Shown here in pieces: positions 36,342 to 45,116 of a stretch of 64,000 bases of DNA (positions within the stretch are counted from its first letter, which is position 1; every line of letters begins with the position of its first letter). The translations under genes and the position numbers were made by a program. The stretch is from JBJXHC01 sp046160825 (GTDB lineage: Bacteria; Bacteroidota; Ignavibacteria; UBA10030; UBA6906). The DNA lies in NCBI GenBank assembly GCA_046160825.1, contig JBJXHC010000037.1:10044-74043 (forward strand), given 5' to 3'. The notes under the pieces were generated by a model that was not told the origin of the DNA, ran no database searches, and saw only the letters and a program-made list of their open reading frames with translations.

Positions 36342-37148
36342 ATGGCCGACGACAACGCCAATGGTGTCCGCACAGCAACGGTTCTCCTGCGTGACATTGA
36401 ATTCTTTCTGAAACAGGAACGCGATCTCTTTGGTGAGGCGCTTCTTGTCGAACAATCAACCCCACCACCCACGAAAGAACCCATCATGCCAGTCCGTAAT
36501 GAGGTGTTCACGGCAGAGCCACCGCTGTTTCAACTGCCCGATCCCGCAGTCCTGCCTGTCACCAACGAGCCCTGGGGAACGGCAACAACTCTTGCGGAGT
36601 TGAACAGCCAGATATGCAACTGCATGAAATGTGCGCTCGGAGCAACGCGAACAAAGTTTGTCTTCGGGGTCGGTAATCCCAATGCAACACTCATGATTGT
36701 AGGCGAAGCGCCCGGCGCAGATGAAGACGCGCAAGGTGAGCCGTTCGTCGGCAGGGCCGGACAGTTGTTGAATAAGATTCTCGAAGCAATCAATTTCAAG
36801 AGGGAAGAGGTATTCATCTGCAACATTCTGAAATGCAGACCGCCGAACAACAGGAAGCCGCAATCCGAAGAGGTGGAACAATGCATACCGTACTTGAAGA
36901 AGCAAATCCAACTTGTGAAGCCGAGAGTGATCCTGTGTCTTGGCCTGACAGCCGCCGAGAATCTTCTCGGCACAACCGAGAGTCTTGGCAAACTGCGCGG
37001 CCGTGTAATGAAATATGAGGGCATACCGCTCATGGTAACGTACCACCCCGCAGCGCTTTTGCGCAACCCGAATTGGAAACGTCCGGCGTGGGAAGACGTA
37101 CAAGCCGTGCGGAAACTGCACGATGAACTCGTGATGCAACAACAATAA
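36342..37148 (+). CDS. Uracil-DNA glycosylase, family 4 (iron-sulfur)
   Basis: 268 residues. Removes uracil from DNA. After a 75-residue variable N-terminus come C94-MK-C97 (two cluster ligands), MIVGEAPGADEDAQGEPFVG (catalytic loop GEAPG), ICNILKCRPPNNRKPQSEEV and QCIPYLKKQ (the other two cysteines), and the HPAALLR loop near the C-terminus. The four cysteines place a 4Fe-4S cluster as in thermophile-type UDGs. The long variable N-terminus is common in Bacteroidota/Chlorobiota members. Confidence 0.93.
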   Translation: MADDNANGVRTATVLLRDIEFFLKQERDLFGEALLVEQSTPPPTKEPIMPVRNEVFTAEPPLFQLPDPAVLPVTNEPWGTATTLAELNSQICNCMKCALGATRTKFVFGVGNPNATLMIVGEAPGADEDAQGEPFVGRAGQLLNKILEAINFKREEVFICNILKCRPPNNRKPQSEEVEQCIPYLKKQIQLVKPRVILCLGLTAAENLLGTTESLGKLRGRVMKYEGIPLMVTYHPAALLRNPNWKRPAWEDVQAVRKLHDELVMQQQ

Positions 37149-37165
37149 GCGTTGAAGGAATTCTG

Positions 37166-38593
37166 ATGGAAGCATTAGTACGTCGAGGGATTGATCTTGT
37201 CGTGGAGCGCCCCGAGGGACGTATACCACCGCAAGCCGTGGATATTGAGTCGCAGGTGATTGGAGCGATGCTGCTGGAGCGCGAAGCCATCGCGCGCGTC
37301 ATTGAGGTGCTGGATGAAGACGCGTTCCATGCAGACTATCATCGAAAGATCTACCAGGCGATTCTCGCAATGTTCGACCGCTCGGAGCCTGTCGATACCA
37401 TCACGATTGCCGAAGAACTCCGCCGCCGCGGCCATCTGGAATTGATTGGAGGAGAAGCGTACCTCGTCGAGTTGACGATGAAGGTCACTTCCGCCGCCAA
37501 CGTGGAATACCACGCAAAGATCGTCTTGGAAAAATCGCTGATGCGCAACCTGATTACCGCGACTTCGAGTGTCACTGTGCGCGCATATCAACCAACAGAG
37601 GACGCATTCGATTTGCTGGACGAGGCGGAACAGGCCATCTTCCAGATTTCAGAAAAGCGCCTCCGGAAGAGCTTCGTCTCGATGCACAAGGCCGTCCATG
37701 ACACGATCGAGATGCTGGAGAGCATTCATGGGAAACACAGCGGCGTGACCGGTGTTCCCACGGGTTTCCGCGAGTTGGATACGCTTACAGGCGGATGGCA
37801 AAGCTCCGACCTGATTATTATTGCAGGCCGTCCGAGTTCCGGAAAGACTGCCTTTGCGCTTTCCCTTGCGCGCAACGCAGCGATGCACAATGATAAACCG
37901 ACCGGCGTTGGAATCTTCTCCCTTGAAATGTCCACGCAACAACTCGTCATGCGTCTTCTCTGTGCGGAAGCAAAAGTCGATGCCCACGCCGTGCGCACCG
38001 GACGTTTGCCTGAGGACGATTGGAAGCGATTGAGCATTGCCGCCGGACGTTTAACAAATTCCAATATCTATATAGACGATACGGCTTCGCTTGGTATCCT
38101 CGAATTGCGAGCGAAAGCCCGTCGATTGAAAGCAGAGCGCAACATCGGTCTTCTTGTTGTTGATTACCTTCAGTTGATGCAGGGCCCGAAGAATTCGGAA
38201 AGTCGTGAGAAGGAAATTTCCGCCATCTCACGTTCACTCAAGGCGCTGGCGAAAGAATTGAATATTCCCGTTCTCGCTCTCTCGCAGTTGAGCCGCGCAG
38301 TGGAAGCCCGCAACGACAAACGTCCGATCCTTTCCGACCTTCGCGAGTCGGGTGCAATCGAACAGGATGCAGACGTTGTGGCATTCGTTCACCGGCCCGA
38401 GATGTACACGGACCCCAATTCCGACGGCTTCCGCGAAGTTGCAGGCCAGGCCGATATCATTGTTGGCAAGCAGCGTAACGGTCCGATTGACGACGTGAAG
38501 CTGGCGTTCGTTCACAAGTATGCGCGCTTCGAGAATCTTGCGCCAATGTCATTCGATATGTTGCCGGCAGGTACGGATGAGCAACCATTCTAA
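37166..38593 (+). CDS. dnaB: Replicative DNA helicase DnaB
   Basis: 475 residues. Hexameric helicase that opens the replication fork. N-terminal domain: GRIPPQAVDIESQVIGAMLL, IYQAILAMFDRSEPVDTITI. RecA-like C-terminal domain: TGVPTGFRELDTLTGGWQSS, Walker A AGRPSSGKTAF, LEMSTQQLVMRLLC, Walker B LLVVDYLQLMQ, ISRSLKALAKELNIPVLALS, and DLRESGAIEQDADVVAFVHR. No intein is present. It overlaps the next gene by 17 bases. Confidence 0.97.
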   Translation: MEALVRRGIDLVVERPEGRIPPQAVDIESQVIGAMLLEREAIARVIEVLDEDAFHADYHRKIYQAILAMFDRSEPVDTITIAEELRRRGHLELIGGEAYLVELTMKVTSAANVEYHAKIVLEKSLMRNLITATSSVTVRAYQPTEDAFDLLDEAEQAIFQISEKRLRKSFVSMHKAVHDTIEMLESIHGKHSGVTGVPTGFRELDTLTGGWQSSDLIIIAGRPSSGKTAFALSLARNAAMHNDKPTGVGIFSLEMSTQQLVMRLLCAEAKVDAHAVRTGRLPEDDWKRLSIAAGRLTNSNIYIDDTASLGILELRAKARRLKAERNIGLLVVDYLQLMQGPKNSESREKEISAISRSLKALAKELNIPVLALSQLSRAVEARNDKRPILSDLRESGAIEQDADVVAFVHRPEMYTDPNSDGFREVAGQADIIVGKQRNGPIDDVKLAFVHKYARFENLAPMSFDMLPAGTDEQPF

Positions 38594-39467
38594 AGCCGCA
38601 TCTTCGAGACGCGAGTTTCTCAAAACAGCGATCCTCCTTACCGCGGGGTCTGTGGCATTCCGCCCGCGTTCGTTTGCAAAGCCCCACGTGAGCGATGATG
38701 AGTGGATCGTTGCGGCAAAGTTTGCGCTGGCCAGGAAGGAAGCGCTTGCCCAACGGCCCATCGGCGAAGTGATGGCCGCTATCGGCGCATCGTTTATCGG
38801 AACGCCATACGCGGCCAATACACTTGAACTCCCCGGCGACGAGCGGCTTGTCGTCAACCTCCACGGCCTCGATTGCGTCACGTTTGTGGAGAATACGCTT
38901 GCCCTTTCCCGTTGCGTCAAGTCGGGGAAGACTGACTTCGGAACATTCAATGATCAATTGCGTTTGATTCGGTACAGGGATGGGGTGCTCGACGGGTACG
39001 CGAGCCGACTCCATTACTTCTCCGAATGGATTCAGAACAACGGTAAGAAGGACATTGTGAAAGATGTTGCGCGAGAGATTGGCGTCGAGGAGTATACCAA
39101 GAAGATCACGTTCATGTCATCCCACCGTGAATCGTACAAGCAATTGAAGGACGATGCGGTGTACGAAAGCATCAGGGAGATTGAAGATGCGCTCAACACA
39201 CAGACACGGTACCTCATTCCCAAGGACAAGGTGGAGAGCCTCGAAGCCGGCTTCAACAGCGGCGACATCATTGCCATCACCACAACAATTGATGGACTGG
39301 ATGTTTCGCACACGGGTTTGGCGTACCGCGAGAACGGCATACTCAAATATCTCCACGCCCCGCTCTCCGGCGGCGCAGTACAGATCAGCGGGAATCCATT
39401 GTGGGAATATCTCGCACGCAACAAAAAGGCAACCGGCGTGATGGTTGCCCGTCCTCTTGAGCCATAA
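38577..39467 (+). CDS. DUF1460 N-acetylmuramoyl-L-alanine amidase-like protein with Tat leader
   Basis: 296 residues from the ATG at 38577, inside the end of dnaB. The leader SSRREFLKTAILLTAGSVAF has the twin-arginine motif, so the folded protein is probably exported by Tat. The NlpC/P60-like catalytic cysteine is in LHGLDCVTFVENTLALSRC and the histidine in GLDVSHTGLAYRENG; the DUF1460 family includes a Bacteroides muramoyl-alanine amidase. Likely role: peptidoglycan turnover or recycling in the periplasm. Confidence 0.88.
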   Translation: MSNHSKAASSRREFLKTAILLTAGSVAFRPRSFAKPHVSDDEWIVAAKFALARKEALAQRPIGEVMAAIGASFIGTPYAANTLELPGDERLVVNLHGLDCVTFVENTLALSRCVKSGKTDFGTFNDQLRLIRYRDGVLDGYASRLHYFSEWIQNNGKKDIVKDVAREIGVEEYTKKITFMSSHRESYKQLKDDAVYESIREIEDALNTQTRYLIPKDKVESLEAGFNSGDIIAITTTIDGLDVSHTGLAYRENGILKYLHAPLSGGAVQISGNPLWEYLARNKKATGVMVARPLEP

Positions 39468-39503
39468 AATTTTATTCATACCTACAACATGAAAGGCCAC
39501 AAC

Positions 39504-40280
39504 ATGAAACACATAGCAACGCTTCTTGCGGTTCTGGTATTTGCGACCACACCCCTCGTTGCACAGGGAATGTACTGGGAGAGTATGACCACAACAAAAA
39601 CCTCCGATGGCAAGGGACCCGTCACGAAGTACTATTACATGCCGAAGAAATTCAAATCGGTGGATGAAGGTCAAACCGCCATTATGCGTCTCGACAAGGA
39701 GCTGATGATGCTGGTAGATCACGAGAAGAAGACCTACTGGCAGATGACGTTCGATGAGATGGAATCCATGATGAAGGACATGGGCGGCAAGATGGATGAG
39801 GCGATGAAGCAGATGGAGAAGGAAATGGCCGGCATGGATCCCGAACAACGGAAAATGGTGGAGCAGATGATGGGAAAGAAAATGGGAGGAGGGAGCCAGG
39901 AAGCCGTGGAGGTGGATAAAAGCTCAGACACGAAAAGCATCAGCGGGTACAAGTGTATAAAGTACACACTGAAGCAGGGCGACGATGTGATGGCGACCGT
40001 GTGGGCGACGAAAGAACTTGCAAGCTCGGAGGCCATGCGCAAAGAACTGGACGAGTTTGCAAAGCGCATGTCCGCCATGATGCCGAAGGGGATGGAAAAC
40101 ATCGTGAAGAAATCCATCAACACTATTGACGGTTTCCCGATTCAGACCGAGATGAAAGGCGGCTCGTTGATGACCGTGACGAAAATTGAAAAGACCTCGG
40201 TTGCCGCAAGTGAGTTCGAGGTCCCGACGGGCTACACGAAGGAAGACCCGCCGATGATGGGCAAGCCGGAGAGAGAGTAA
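39504..40280 (+). CDS. Secreted DUF4412-type methionine-rich protein
   Basis: 258 residues with signal peptide (MKHIATLLAVLVFATTPLVAQG). The core has IMRLDKELMMLVDHEKKTYWQM, then a methionine- and lysine-rich helical stretch (ESMMKDMGGKMDEAMKQMEK), and ISGYKCIKYTLKQGDDVMAT, the common signature of DUF4412. The M-rich stretch could bind copper or form a coiled coil; neither is proven. GAAAGG stands seven bases before this ATG; another ATG lies at 39489. Confidence 0.72.
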   Translation: MKHIATLLAVLVFATTPLVAQGMYWESMTTTKTSDGKGPVTKYYYMPKKFKSVDEGQTAIMRLDKELMMLVDHEKKTYWQMTFDEMESMMKDMGGKMDEAMKQMEKEMAGMDPEQRKMVEQMMGKKMGGGSQEAVEVDKSSDTKSISGYKCIKYTLKQGDDVMATVWATKELASSEAMRKELDEFAKRMSAMMPKGMENIVKKSINTIDGFPIQTEMKGGSLMTVTKIEKTSVAASEFEVPTGYTKEDPPMMGKPERE

Positions 40281-40352
40281 CCGGGCAACCGCAACGGGTG
40301 GTGTTTTTGCAAGGCAGGTCACACGGCGGTAGTGTCTCAGTTTCAATTCAAT

Positions 40353-40445
40353 GTCAGACTGAGCGTAGTCGAAGCCTGTGGTGTGTACAGATTTCACCCT
40401 TCCGCCTCGGCGAGCCTTCGGCGAGACGGGTCGACTCAGGGTGAC
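40353..40445. repeat. REP-like palindromic repeat, copy 1
   Basis: Starts GTCAGACTGAGCGTAGTCGA and ends TCGACTCAGGGTGAC, which are imperfect inverted ends. Between them a CG-rich hairpin (GCCTCGGCGAGCC and related) is found. The end sequence is shared with 51667-51731. Confidence 0.6.
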
Positions 40446-40487
40446 TATTTTGCATTGCGTTGGGTCAAGTGAAGACACCATCCCGTC

Positions 40488-40519
40488 TTGTTTCTCCCCC
40501 CAAACTTCTCTATATTTTC
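40488..40519 (+). promoter_or_regulatory. Promoter of the CHAT lipoprotein gene
   Basis: TTG (40488-40490), 20 bases, then TATATTTTC (40511-40519). Transcription would start near 40525, supporting the start at 40548. Confidence 0.5.
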
Positions 40520-40547
40520 CGCAATTCAAACAATACCCAAGAGCGGA

Positions 40548-43160
40548 ATGCCCATCCAACGTTCATTAGTTCCTTACCTGCTCGCCTGTTGTTGTGCTGT
40601 TGCCCTCCTTTCCTGTAGCAAAGAAATTCCACCCGAGCAAAAGCAAGCCGATAATCTTCTCGGCAAAGCGCGCGATGCCTTCGAGCGAAAACAGTATCAC
40701 GAAGCCCGGCAATTACTCTGGTCGGCAAACACGTTGGATGCGCAACTTGTCCGTGTCCCCCAGCTTGCGGAAGAATATGAACTGTTGGGACGCATCTATG
40801 CGTCGGCCGCGTCGTTTGACAGCGCCATGTTGTTGTATGCGCGTGCCATCGAGCAATACAAAGCACTGACAGACAGAAAATCCGCCACAACGCTCACCAT
40901 CGAAACCGCGCTGCTTCATAGAAAAATGGGAGAAGAGCGCAAGGCTCACACGATGCTGACCGAGGCGTTGCGTCTTGCGCGATTGTTCAAGGACACGACC
41001 GGTATTCGGGATTTGTTGTGGGCTGTTATTCCCACCGCTCGCGCTCTTGATCTGCCGGAGGAGGAATCGTCTTACATTGGCGAACTTCTCAACGGTGCAC
41101 TGACGCGCAGCGATCTCGGCGAACAAGCACGGCTTCACCGCGAGTCGGGACTCTCGATGCTCTACCGTGGCGATGCCGCCCGCGCAGAAGAGAACTTCCT
41201 CCGCACACTCACCTTTGCGGAGCAGATGCGCGACTCGCTTCTCGGTATTGAAGCGCTGTATCGTCTTGCGATAACGTACCAATCAGCCGGGAAAACGAGT
41301 CAGGCCCTTGAGACCTACAGCGAAGCCCTACGGCGGGCGGATGTCACACACGGTGCGAGGCACCTCCGCACCGAAATGCTGATCCGTGTCGGAAATGTTT
41401 ATCTGGGAACCCACGCCTATGCGGATGCGGCGCGCTTTTATCGGGCGGCACTTTCCTCTGCGATTGCTGCCGGAGACAAGCTGACCGAAGGCTATTGCTT
41501 CGTACAAATCGGTCACAGCGAAGTGCTTGGTGATGGAGGAATAGCCGCGGCAACGAAAAGCTACCGCGCCGCGCTTGATCTGTTCAACGGTGTTCTTTAT
41601 CCGCGCGGTGCATCGTATGCATTGCAAAGCCTGGGTTACGCAGCCCGACGCGCACGCCAGACTACCGAGGCCTTGGACTATTGCAAGCAGGCCATCGAAC
41701 AGTATGAATCGGTCTTCTCATCACCTCCTCGTGACGACTTGTACGCAGAGTGCGAACAGGCGTTGGCCGACCTCAACAACGAATCGCCATACGATAACGT
41801 GATCGAGTTATCGCTGCAGCTTGGCCGCACCGATGAGGGCTTCTGGTACGCCAGCAGGAAGGCGGGCAATACGATGGCCCGCGCTTTGTGTGCGCTGGAC
41901 ATTCAGGAAAAGGACACGATGGGGTTGGATCGTTATGAGCACACGCGTGCCGTACATGTTGGGTCCGAGAGACAACTTGAATATATCCTCTCCGCCGGTC
42001 CGCGTGAACAGGTTCTTCATAAAGACGTCGTTGCGGTGCTTGAAGGCAACATGCGCCGGATGGATGAAGCATCATCGGACGTTGTGCAACGGAAACAATC
42101 ACTTGAATCGGCCGTACGGATTGCGGGTTACGGGACAGCCGAAGTTCAGAAACTGATACCACCGGGTTCTGCGCTTGTCGTCTATGTGCCGACCCGCCAG
42201 ACGTTGCACGAGTTTGTCATAACATCATCACGTGTTTCAGCGCAGGTTGCGGCAGTGGAGAACACAGCGCTCCGGTCAATGGCGAAGGAATTCATTTCAT
42301 TGTTGCGGCAGCAGGTTTCTTTTGAAGACTCGATGGAGGCCCAGCAACGTGCCATCAATCGTCGTAGTGAAGAATTGAATAACAAATTGTACGGACTGCT
42401 CGTTCGTCCTGTTGAGCAGGATATCGGGTCGGCATCGAAACTTGTCGTGTTACTGCCGGATGTTCTGGCGGATGTTCCTGTGCACGCGCTACGCCGCGGC
42501 AGATCGCGGTCGCTCGCCACCTACGTTGCAGAACGATTCACCGTCAGTTATCTCCCTTCGTTGGGTGCGCTTGCATTACAGGGAACGGCTCTTCGGACGG
42601 AGCGACAGGTCGTTGGACTGGGCCACCCGGGAAATGCTTCGTGGGATGTGGAGTATGAACTCCGCGATATCAGGGCGTTTTACAAGGACGCCCGACTGTA
42701 TTTCGGAGCCCAGGCAACACTTCCAACATTGCGTGGTGAGAAAGCGGATGTTATCCACGTGGCACTGCAAACTGTGTTCAGCCGGACGTCTCCCGAGAAT
42801 TCCTTCGTATACTTTTCCGATGGTCAATCGGGCACAACAACAAAGCGGGCACTCTGGGGAGAAATGTACTCGATCCCCGCTGTCGGTGCATTGTTGTTTT
42901 CCGATTTGGGAGACGATACAGAGATGCACCGCACCTCGCTTGTGCAAACCCTACTGATGAGCGGGTCCGGGAAAGTCGTGCTGAACTCATTCGTGCCATT
43001 GAGGAAATGCAAAAAGTTCTTCGGCGAGATATTCTATACATCGTTGCTTGGTGGTGCGGATGTGGATGGGGCGATGCGTGCAGTACAACTTGCGATGATC
43101 AAATCCCCGGAATACTCCGCCACCCACATGTGGGCGCCGTTCTTCCTCTGGGGAAAATAA
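40548..43160 (+). CDS. TPR lipoprotein with a degenerate CHAT (caspase-like) domain
   Basis: 870 residues. The leader MPIQRSLVPYLLACCCAVALLSC gives a lipobox. Residues 30-400 are TPR repeats (e.g. YRLAITYQSAGKTSQALETY, MLIRVGNVYLGTHAYADAAR). The C-terminal 300 residues align to CHAT: LVVLLPDVLADVPVHALRRG, ERFTVSYLPSLGALALQ, AMRAVQLAMIKSPEYSATHM and a WAPFFLWGK end. In active CHAT proteases the core reads HxATHG and SACETG; here the first is H737-VAL-Q741 and the second is FSDLGDD, so both catalytic positions appear lost. It is more likely a binding or scaffold protein than a protease. Confidence 0.83.
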   Translation: MPIQRSLVPYLLACCCAVALLSCSKEIPPEQKQADNLLGKARDAFERKQYHEARQLLWSANTLDAQLVRVPQLAEEYELLGRIYASAASFDSAMLLYARAIEQYKALTDRKSATTLTIETALLHRKMGEERKAHTMLTEALRLARLFKDTTGIRDLLWAVIPTARALDLPEEESSYIGELLNGALTRSDLGEQARLHRESGLSMLYRGDAARAEENFLRTLTFAEQMRDSLLGIEALYRLAITYQSAGKTSQALETYSEALRRADVTHGARHLRTEMLIRVGNVYLGTHAYADAARFYRAALSSAIAAGDKLTEGYCFVQIGHSEVLGDGGIAAATKSYRAALDLFNGVLYPRGASYALQSLGYAARRARQTTEALDYCKQAIEQYESVFSSPPRDDLYAECEQALADLNNESPYDNVIELSLQLGRTDEGFWYASRKAGNTMARALCALDIQEKDTMGLDRYEHTRAVHVGSERQLEYILSAGPREQVLHKDVVAVLEGNMRRMDEASSDVVQRKQSLESAVRIAGYGTAEVQKLIPPGSALVVYVPTRQTLHEFVITSSRVSAQVAAVENTALRSMAKEFISLLRQQVSFEDSMEAQQRAINRRSEELNNKLYGLLVRPVEQDIGSASKLVVLLPDVLADVPVHALRRGRSRSLATYVAERFTVSYLPSLGALALQGTALRTERQVVGLGHPGNASWDVEYELRDIRAFYKDARLYFGAQATLPTLRGEKADVIHVALQTVFSRTSPENSFVYFSDGQSGTTTKRALWGEMYSIPAVGALLFSDLGDDTEMHRTSLVQTLLMSGSGKVVLNSFVPLRKCKKFFGEIFYTSLLGGADVDGAMRAVQLAMIKSPEYSATHMWAPFFLWGK

Positions 43161-43164
43161 AAAG

Positions 43165-43187
43165 GTGAGGACGTTACACCCTCACCC
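43165..43187 (-). terminator. Intrinsic terminator of the sigma-factor operon
   Basis: On the minus strand GGTGAGG-loop-CCTCACC is followed by TTTTTATTTT, 26 bases after the stop of the toast-rack gene. The hairpin may also serve the convergent CHAT gene. Confidence 0.8.
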
Positions 43188-43212
43188 GAATTTCAGCCAA
43201 ACCCCTCCGACA

Positions 43213-44103
43213 TTACCGCCGCTCGATCGTCACGCTGCCCAATCCTGATTCGATCCTGATATTCATCTTCCCTTCGGACGTTGAGTAGTTATCGGTGATG
43301 TACATGTTCTCATCAGACTTTTTGAAATCCTTGTCGTGATACAACCGCGAGACCCAGCTTTCCTCGTAGACAATCCTCGCGCCGATGTTCTGCGGAACGA
43401 TAACCTTCACGGAACCGAGTCCAACCTCGACATCAACGTCAACCTCGTTGTTTAACGCGCCGCTGAAATCCAGCGTTGTCGTCCCAACACCCCCCTGAAA
43501 TCTGAACCTCTTGAAGTTTGCGTTGCCGAGGTTCTGTCCGTAAAACTTACTCAACCCGGATTCGATGTTGATGTTGTCGATGGAGGTCGTGTTCGGTCGG
43601 TCAAATCTGAGGAACACATCGCTCGCGCCCGTCGTCAGGTTGAAGTCCTTGATCTGGAGTCCGGTCAGATCGAAATCACCCTTGCCGACTCCCAATTCGA
43701 TGTCGAATGAAATCGGCAGGGCATTGCTAAAATTCAGAAACCAATCGGAGCTTTCAAAATTGTTCACGACAAAAACACCCTTCTCGCGATCCTCTTGTTT
43801 CTCCTCGCCCAACGTCACGTCAAGATAGCCAACGCGGTTTCTGACGGCATACGAGAGATCAAGATGCGACTCGGCGGAATTCTGCGGACTTGCATCCACC
43901 GAAACGATTTTTGCCGATTCACCCCGCTTGATTACCACCTTGCCCCAGCCCGAGGAAAGCACCACGTTAATCTCTCGCTCCGTCGTTCTGCCGATTTCCT
44001 TGTAGCCGGGCTTTTCACCGCAATACACCACCGGGCCCGTCGTCGCGACCGCAACCACGGTGAACAGCAAATATCCGACAATATTTCTTCCCTGAGTGTT
44101 CAT
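43213..44103 (-). CDS. Toast-rack (DUF2154/LiaF-C-like) envelope protein
   Basis: 296 residues from the ATG at 44103, with a hydrophobic leader (YLLFTVVAVATTGPVVYC). The repeated short beta motifs IELGVGKGDFDLTGLQIKDF, IESGLSKFYGQNLG, VEVGLGSVKVIVP and IESGLGSVTIERR form a right-handed beta array like the LiaF C-terminal and DUF4097 toast-rack domains. It lies 55 bases downstream of the ECF sigma gene and may be its membrane-associated regulator or effector. The start at 44205 would add 34 residues overlapping the sigma gene and is less likely. Confidence 0.8.
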   Translation of the reverse strand: MNTQGRNIVGYLLFTVVAVATTGPVVYCGEKPGYKEIGRTTEREINVVLSSGWGKVVIKRGESAKIVSVDASPQNSAESHLDLSYAVRNRVGYLDVTLGEEKQEDREKGVFVVNNFESSDWFLNFSNALPISFDIELGVGKGDFDLTGLQIKDFNLTTGASDVFLRFDRPNTTSIDNINIESGLSKFYGQNLGNANFKRFRFQGGVGTTTLDFSGALNNEVDVDVEVGLGSVKVIVPQNIGARIVYEESWVSRLYHDKDFKKSDENMYITDNYSTSEGKMNIRIESGLGSVTIERR

Positions 44104-44158
44104 TTCATTTTTTCCGGTTTCCACGTAGTAGTACGGTGTGGAGCGGTGAGAGTTTCGC

Positions 44159-44809
44159 TCAATAGTGTCTGATCCGTTTGCGTAGCTGTTTATACAAAAG
44201 CTCACGCGCCCGGAAAATATGGGCTTTTACGGTTCCAATAGGGAGATGGAGTTCATCGGCAATCTCTTCGTAGCTCTTCTCGTCCACATGGCGGAGTTGA
44301 ATCACCTTCCTGTATTTTTCCGGCAGCGTGGCGATTGCCTTGTTGAGCAAGACGCTCCGTTGGTCGCTGATCATCTCCTTGTCCGCTTCATACGAATCGT
44401 CGGATATCTCGAACGAGTATTCGCTGTCTTTGGACTCGATGGGTTTGTCGATGGAGAAGGTCTGCAGCTTGCGCTTGCGGATATAGTCGATGCTGTTATT
44501 GGTGGCGATTTTGTACAGCCATGTGGAGAACGCGTATTCCTCGTTGAAACTCTTCAGCGAAGCAAACGCCTTGATGAAAGCCTCCTGGGTCAGGTCTTCC
44601 ACCTGCTCACGGTCGTGGATCATCCTATAGACGAAACTGAAAATAGCGTCGTGGTACTTGTTCATCAGGAGCTTGTACGCCTTATCGTCACCCTTCAAGG
44701 CGGCCTGGATAATCCGAGTGTCTTCAGAACGAGAATCGAGTCTTCGCTGTTCTTGCGGGTCAACCTGAGGCGAGGTGGAAGGCGTATGTGACCGCGGTTT
44801 TGTTGGCAT
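44159..44809 (-). CDS. ECF-type RNA polymerase sigma factor
   Basis: 216 residues. Sigma-70 region 2 is DAIFSFVYRMIHDREQVEDL through AFSTWLYKIATNNSIDYIRK; region 4 is ATLPEKYRKVIQLRHVDEKS with helix-turn-helix YEEIADELHLPIGTVKAHIF. The linker between them is acidic (ESKDSEYSFEISDDSYEADK). The ATG at 44809 is chosen because a promoter element at 44817-44849 would place the transcript start a few bases upstream, excluding the ATG at 44836. With the downstream toast-rack gene it looks like an envelope-stress unit, though no classical anti-sigma factor is visible. Confidence 0.92.
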   Translation of the reverse strand: MPTKPRSHTPSTSPQVDPQEQRRLDSRSEDTRIIQAALKGDDKAYKLLMNKYHDAIFSFVYRMIHDREQVEDLTQEAFIKAFASLKSFNEEYAFSTWLYKIATNNSIDYIRKRKLQTFSIDKPIESKDSEYSFEISDDSYEADKEMISDQRSVLLNKAIATLPEKYRKVIQLRHVDEKSYEEIADELHLPIGTVKAHIFRARELLYKQLRKRIRHY

Positions 44810-44816
44810 AGGACGG

Positions 44817-44849
44817 AAAAAAGTTACAGAAATCACCCGTCAGGTGCAA
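44817..44849 (-). promoter_or_regulatory. Promoter of the ECF sigma gene
   Basis: On the minus strand TTG (44849-44847), 20 bases, then TAACTTTTTT (44826-44817). It gives a very short leader to the ATG at 44809. Confidence 0.5.
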
Positions 44850-44884
44850 ACAGCGCGTGCATTGAAGAGAGAAATGGCAACGCA

Positions 44885-45020
44885 CCGGTAGTGCTAAAGT
44901 TTGAACCATGCGGTCAAGCGGGGACGCTTGACCTACTCCTCAGATCAATAGGTAGCAGGACAAACGTCCCCGTTTGTTCGCCACGCGAAACCCGAGCAAT
45001 GAAACTTTAGCACCACTGAT
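44885..45020. repeat. MITE-like element with two opposed hairpins
   Basis: GTGCTAAAGTTT (44891-44902) and AAACTTTAGCAC (45002-45013) are perfect 12-bp inverted ends. Inside are two hairpins in opposite orientation: GGTCAAGCG-GGGA-CGCTTGACC (44912-44933) and GACAAACG-TCCC-CGTTTGTTC (about 44959-44979). No coding capacity. It lies in the divergent gap upstream of the sigma gene and of the TPR gene. Confidence 0.7.
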
Positions 45021-45031
45021 GCACCGTGTCG

Positions 45032-45064
45032 TTGAATCCTCAAGAGGATTTTCGCTATATTATC
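45032..45064 (+). promoter_or_regulatory. Promoter of the TPR/M16 operon
   Basis: TTG (45032-45034), 21 bases, then TATATTATC (45056-45064), just after the MITE-like element. Confidence 0.45.
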
Positions 45065-45116
45065 ACATAAAGAAGACTTGACGAAACATTTGCGATGGCT
45101 ATCTGGTAAGCAGAGT

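Noticed and set aside
34747..36511. Long antisense frame over rpoZ-coaBC (for example 35294-36511)
   Set aside because: It is the shadow of coaBC; composition is serine/arginine-rich and no family is recognisable.
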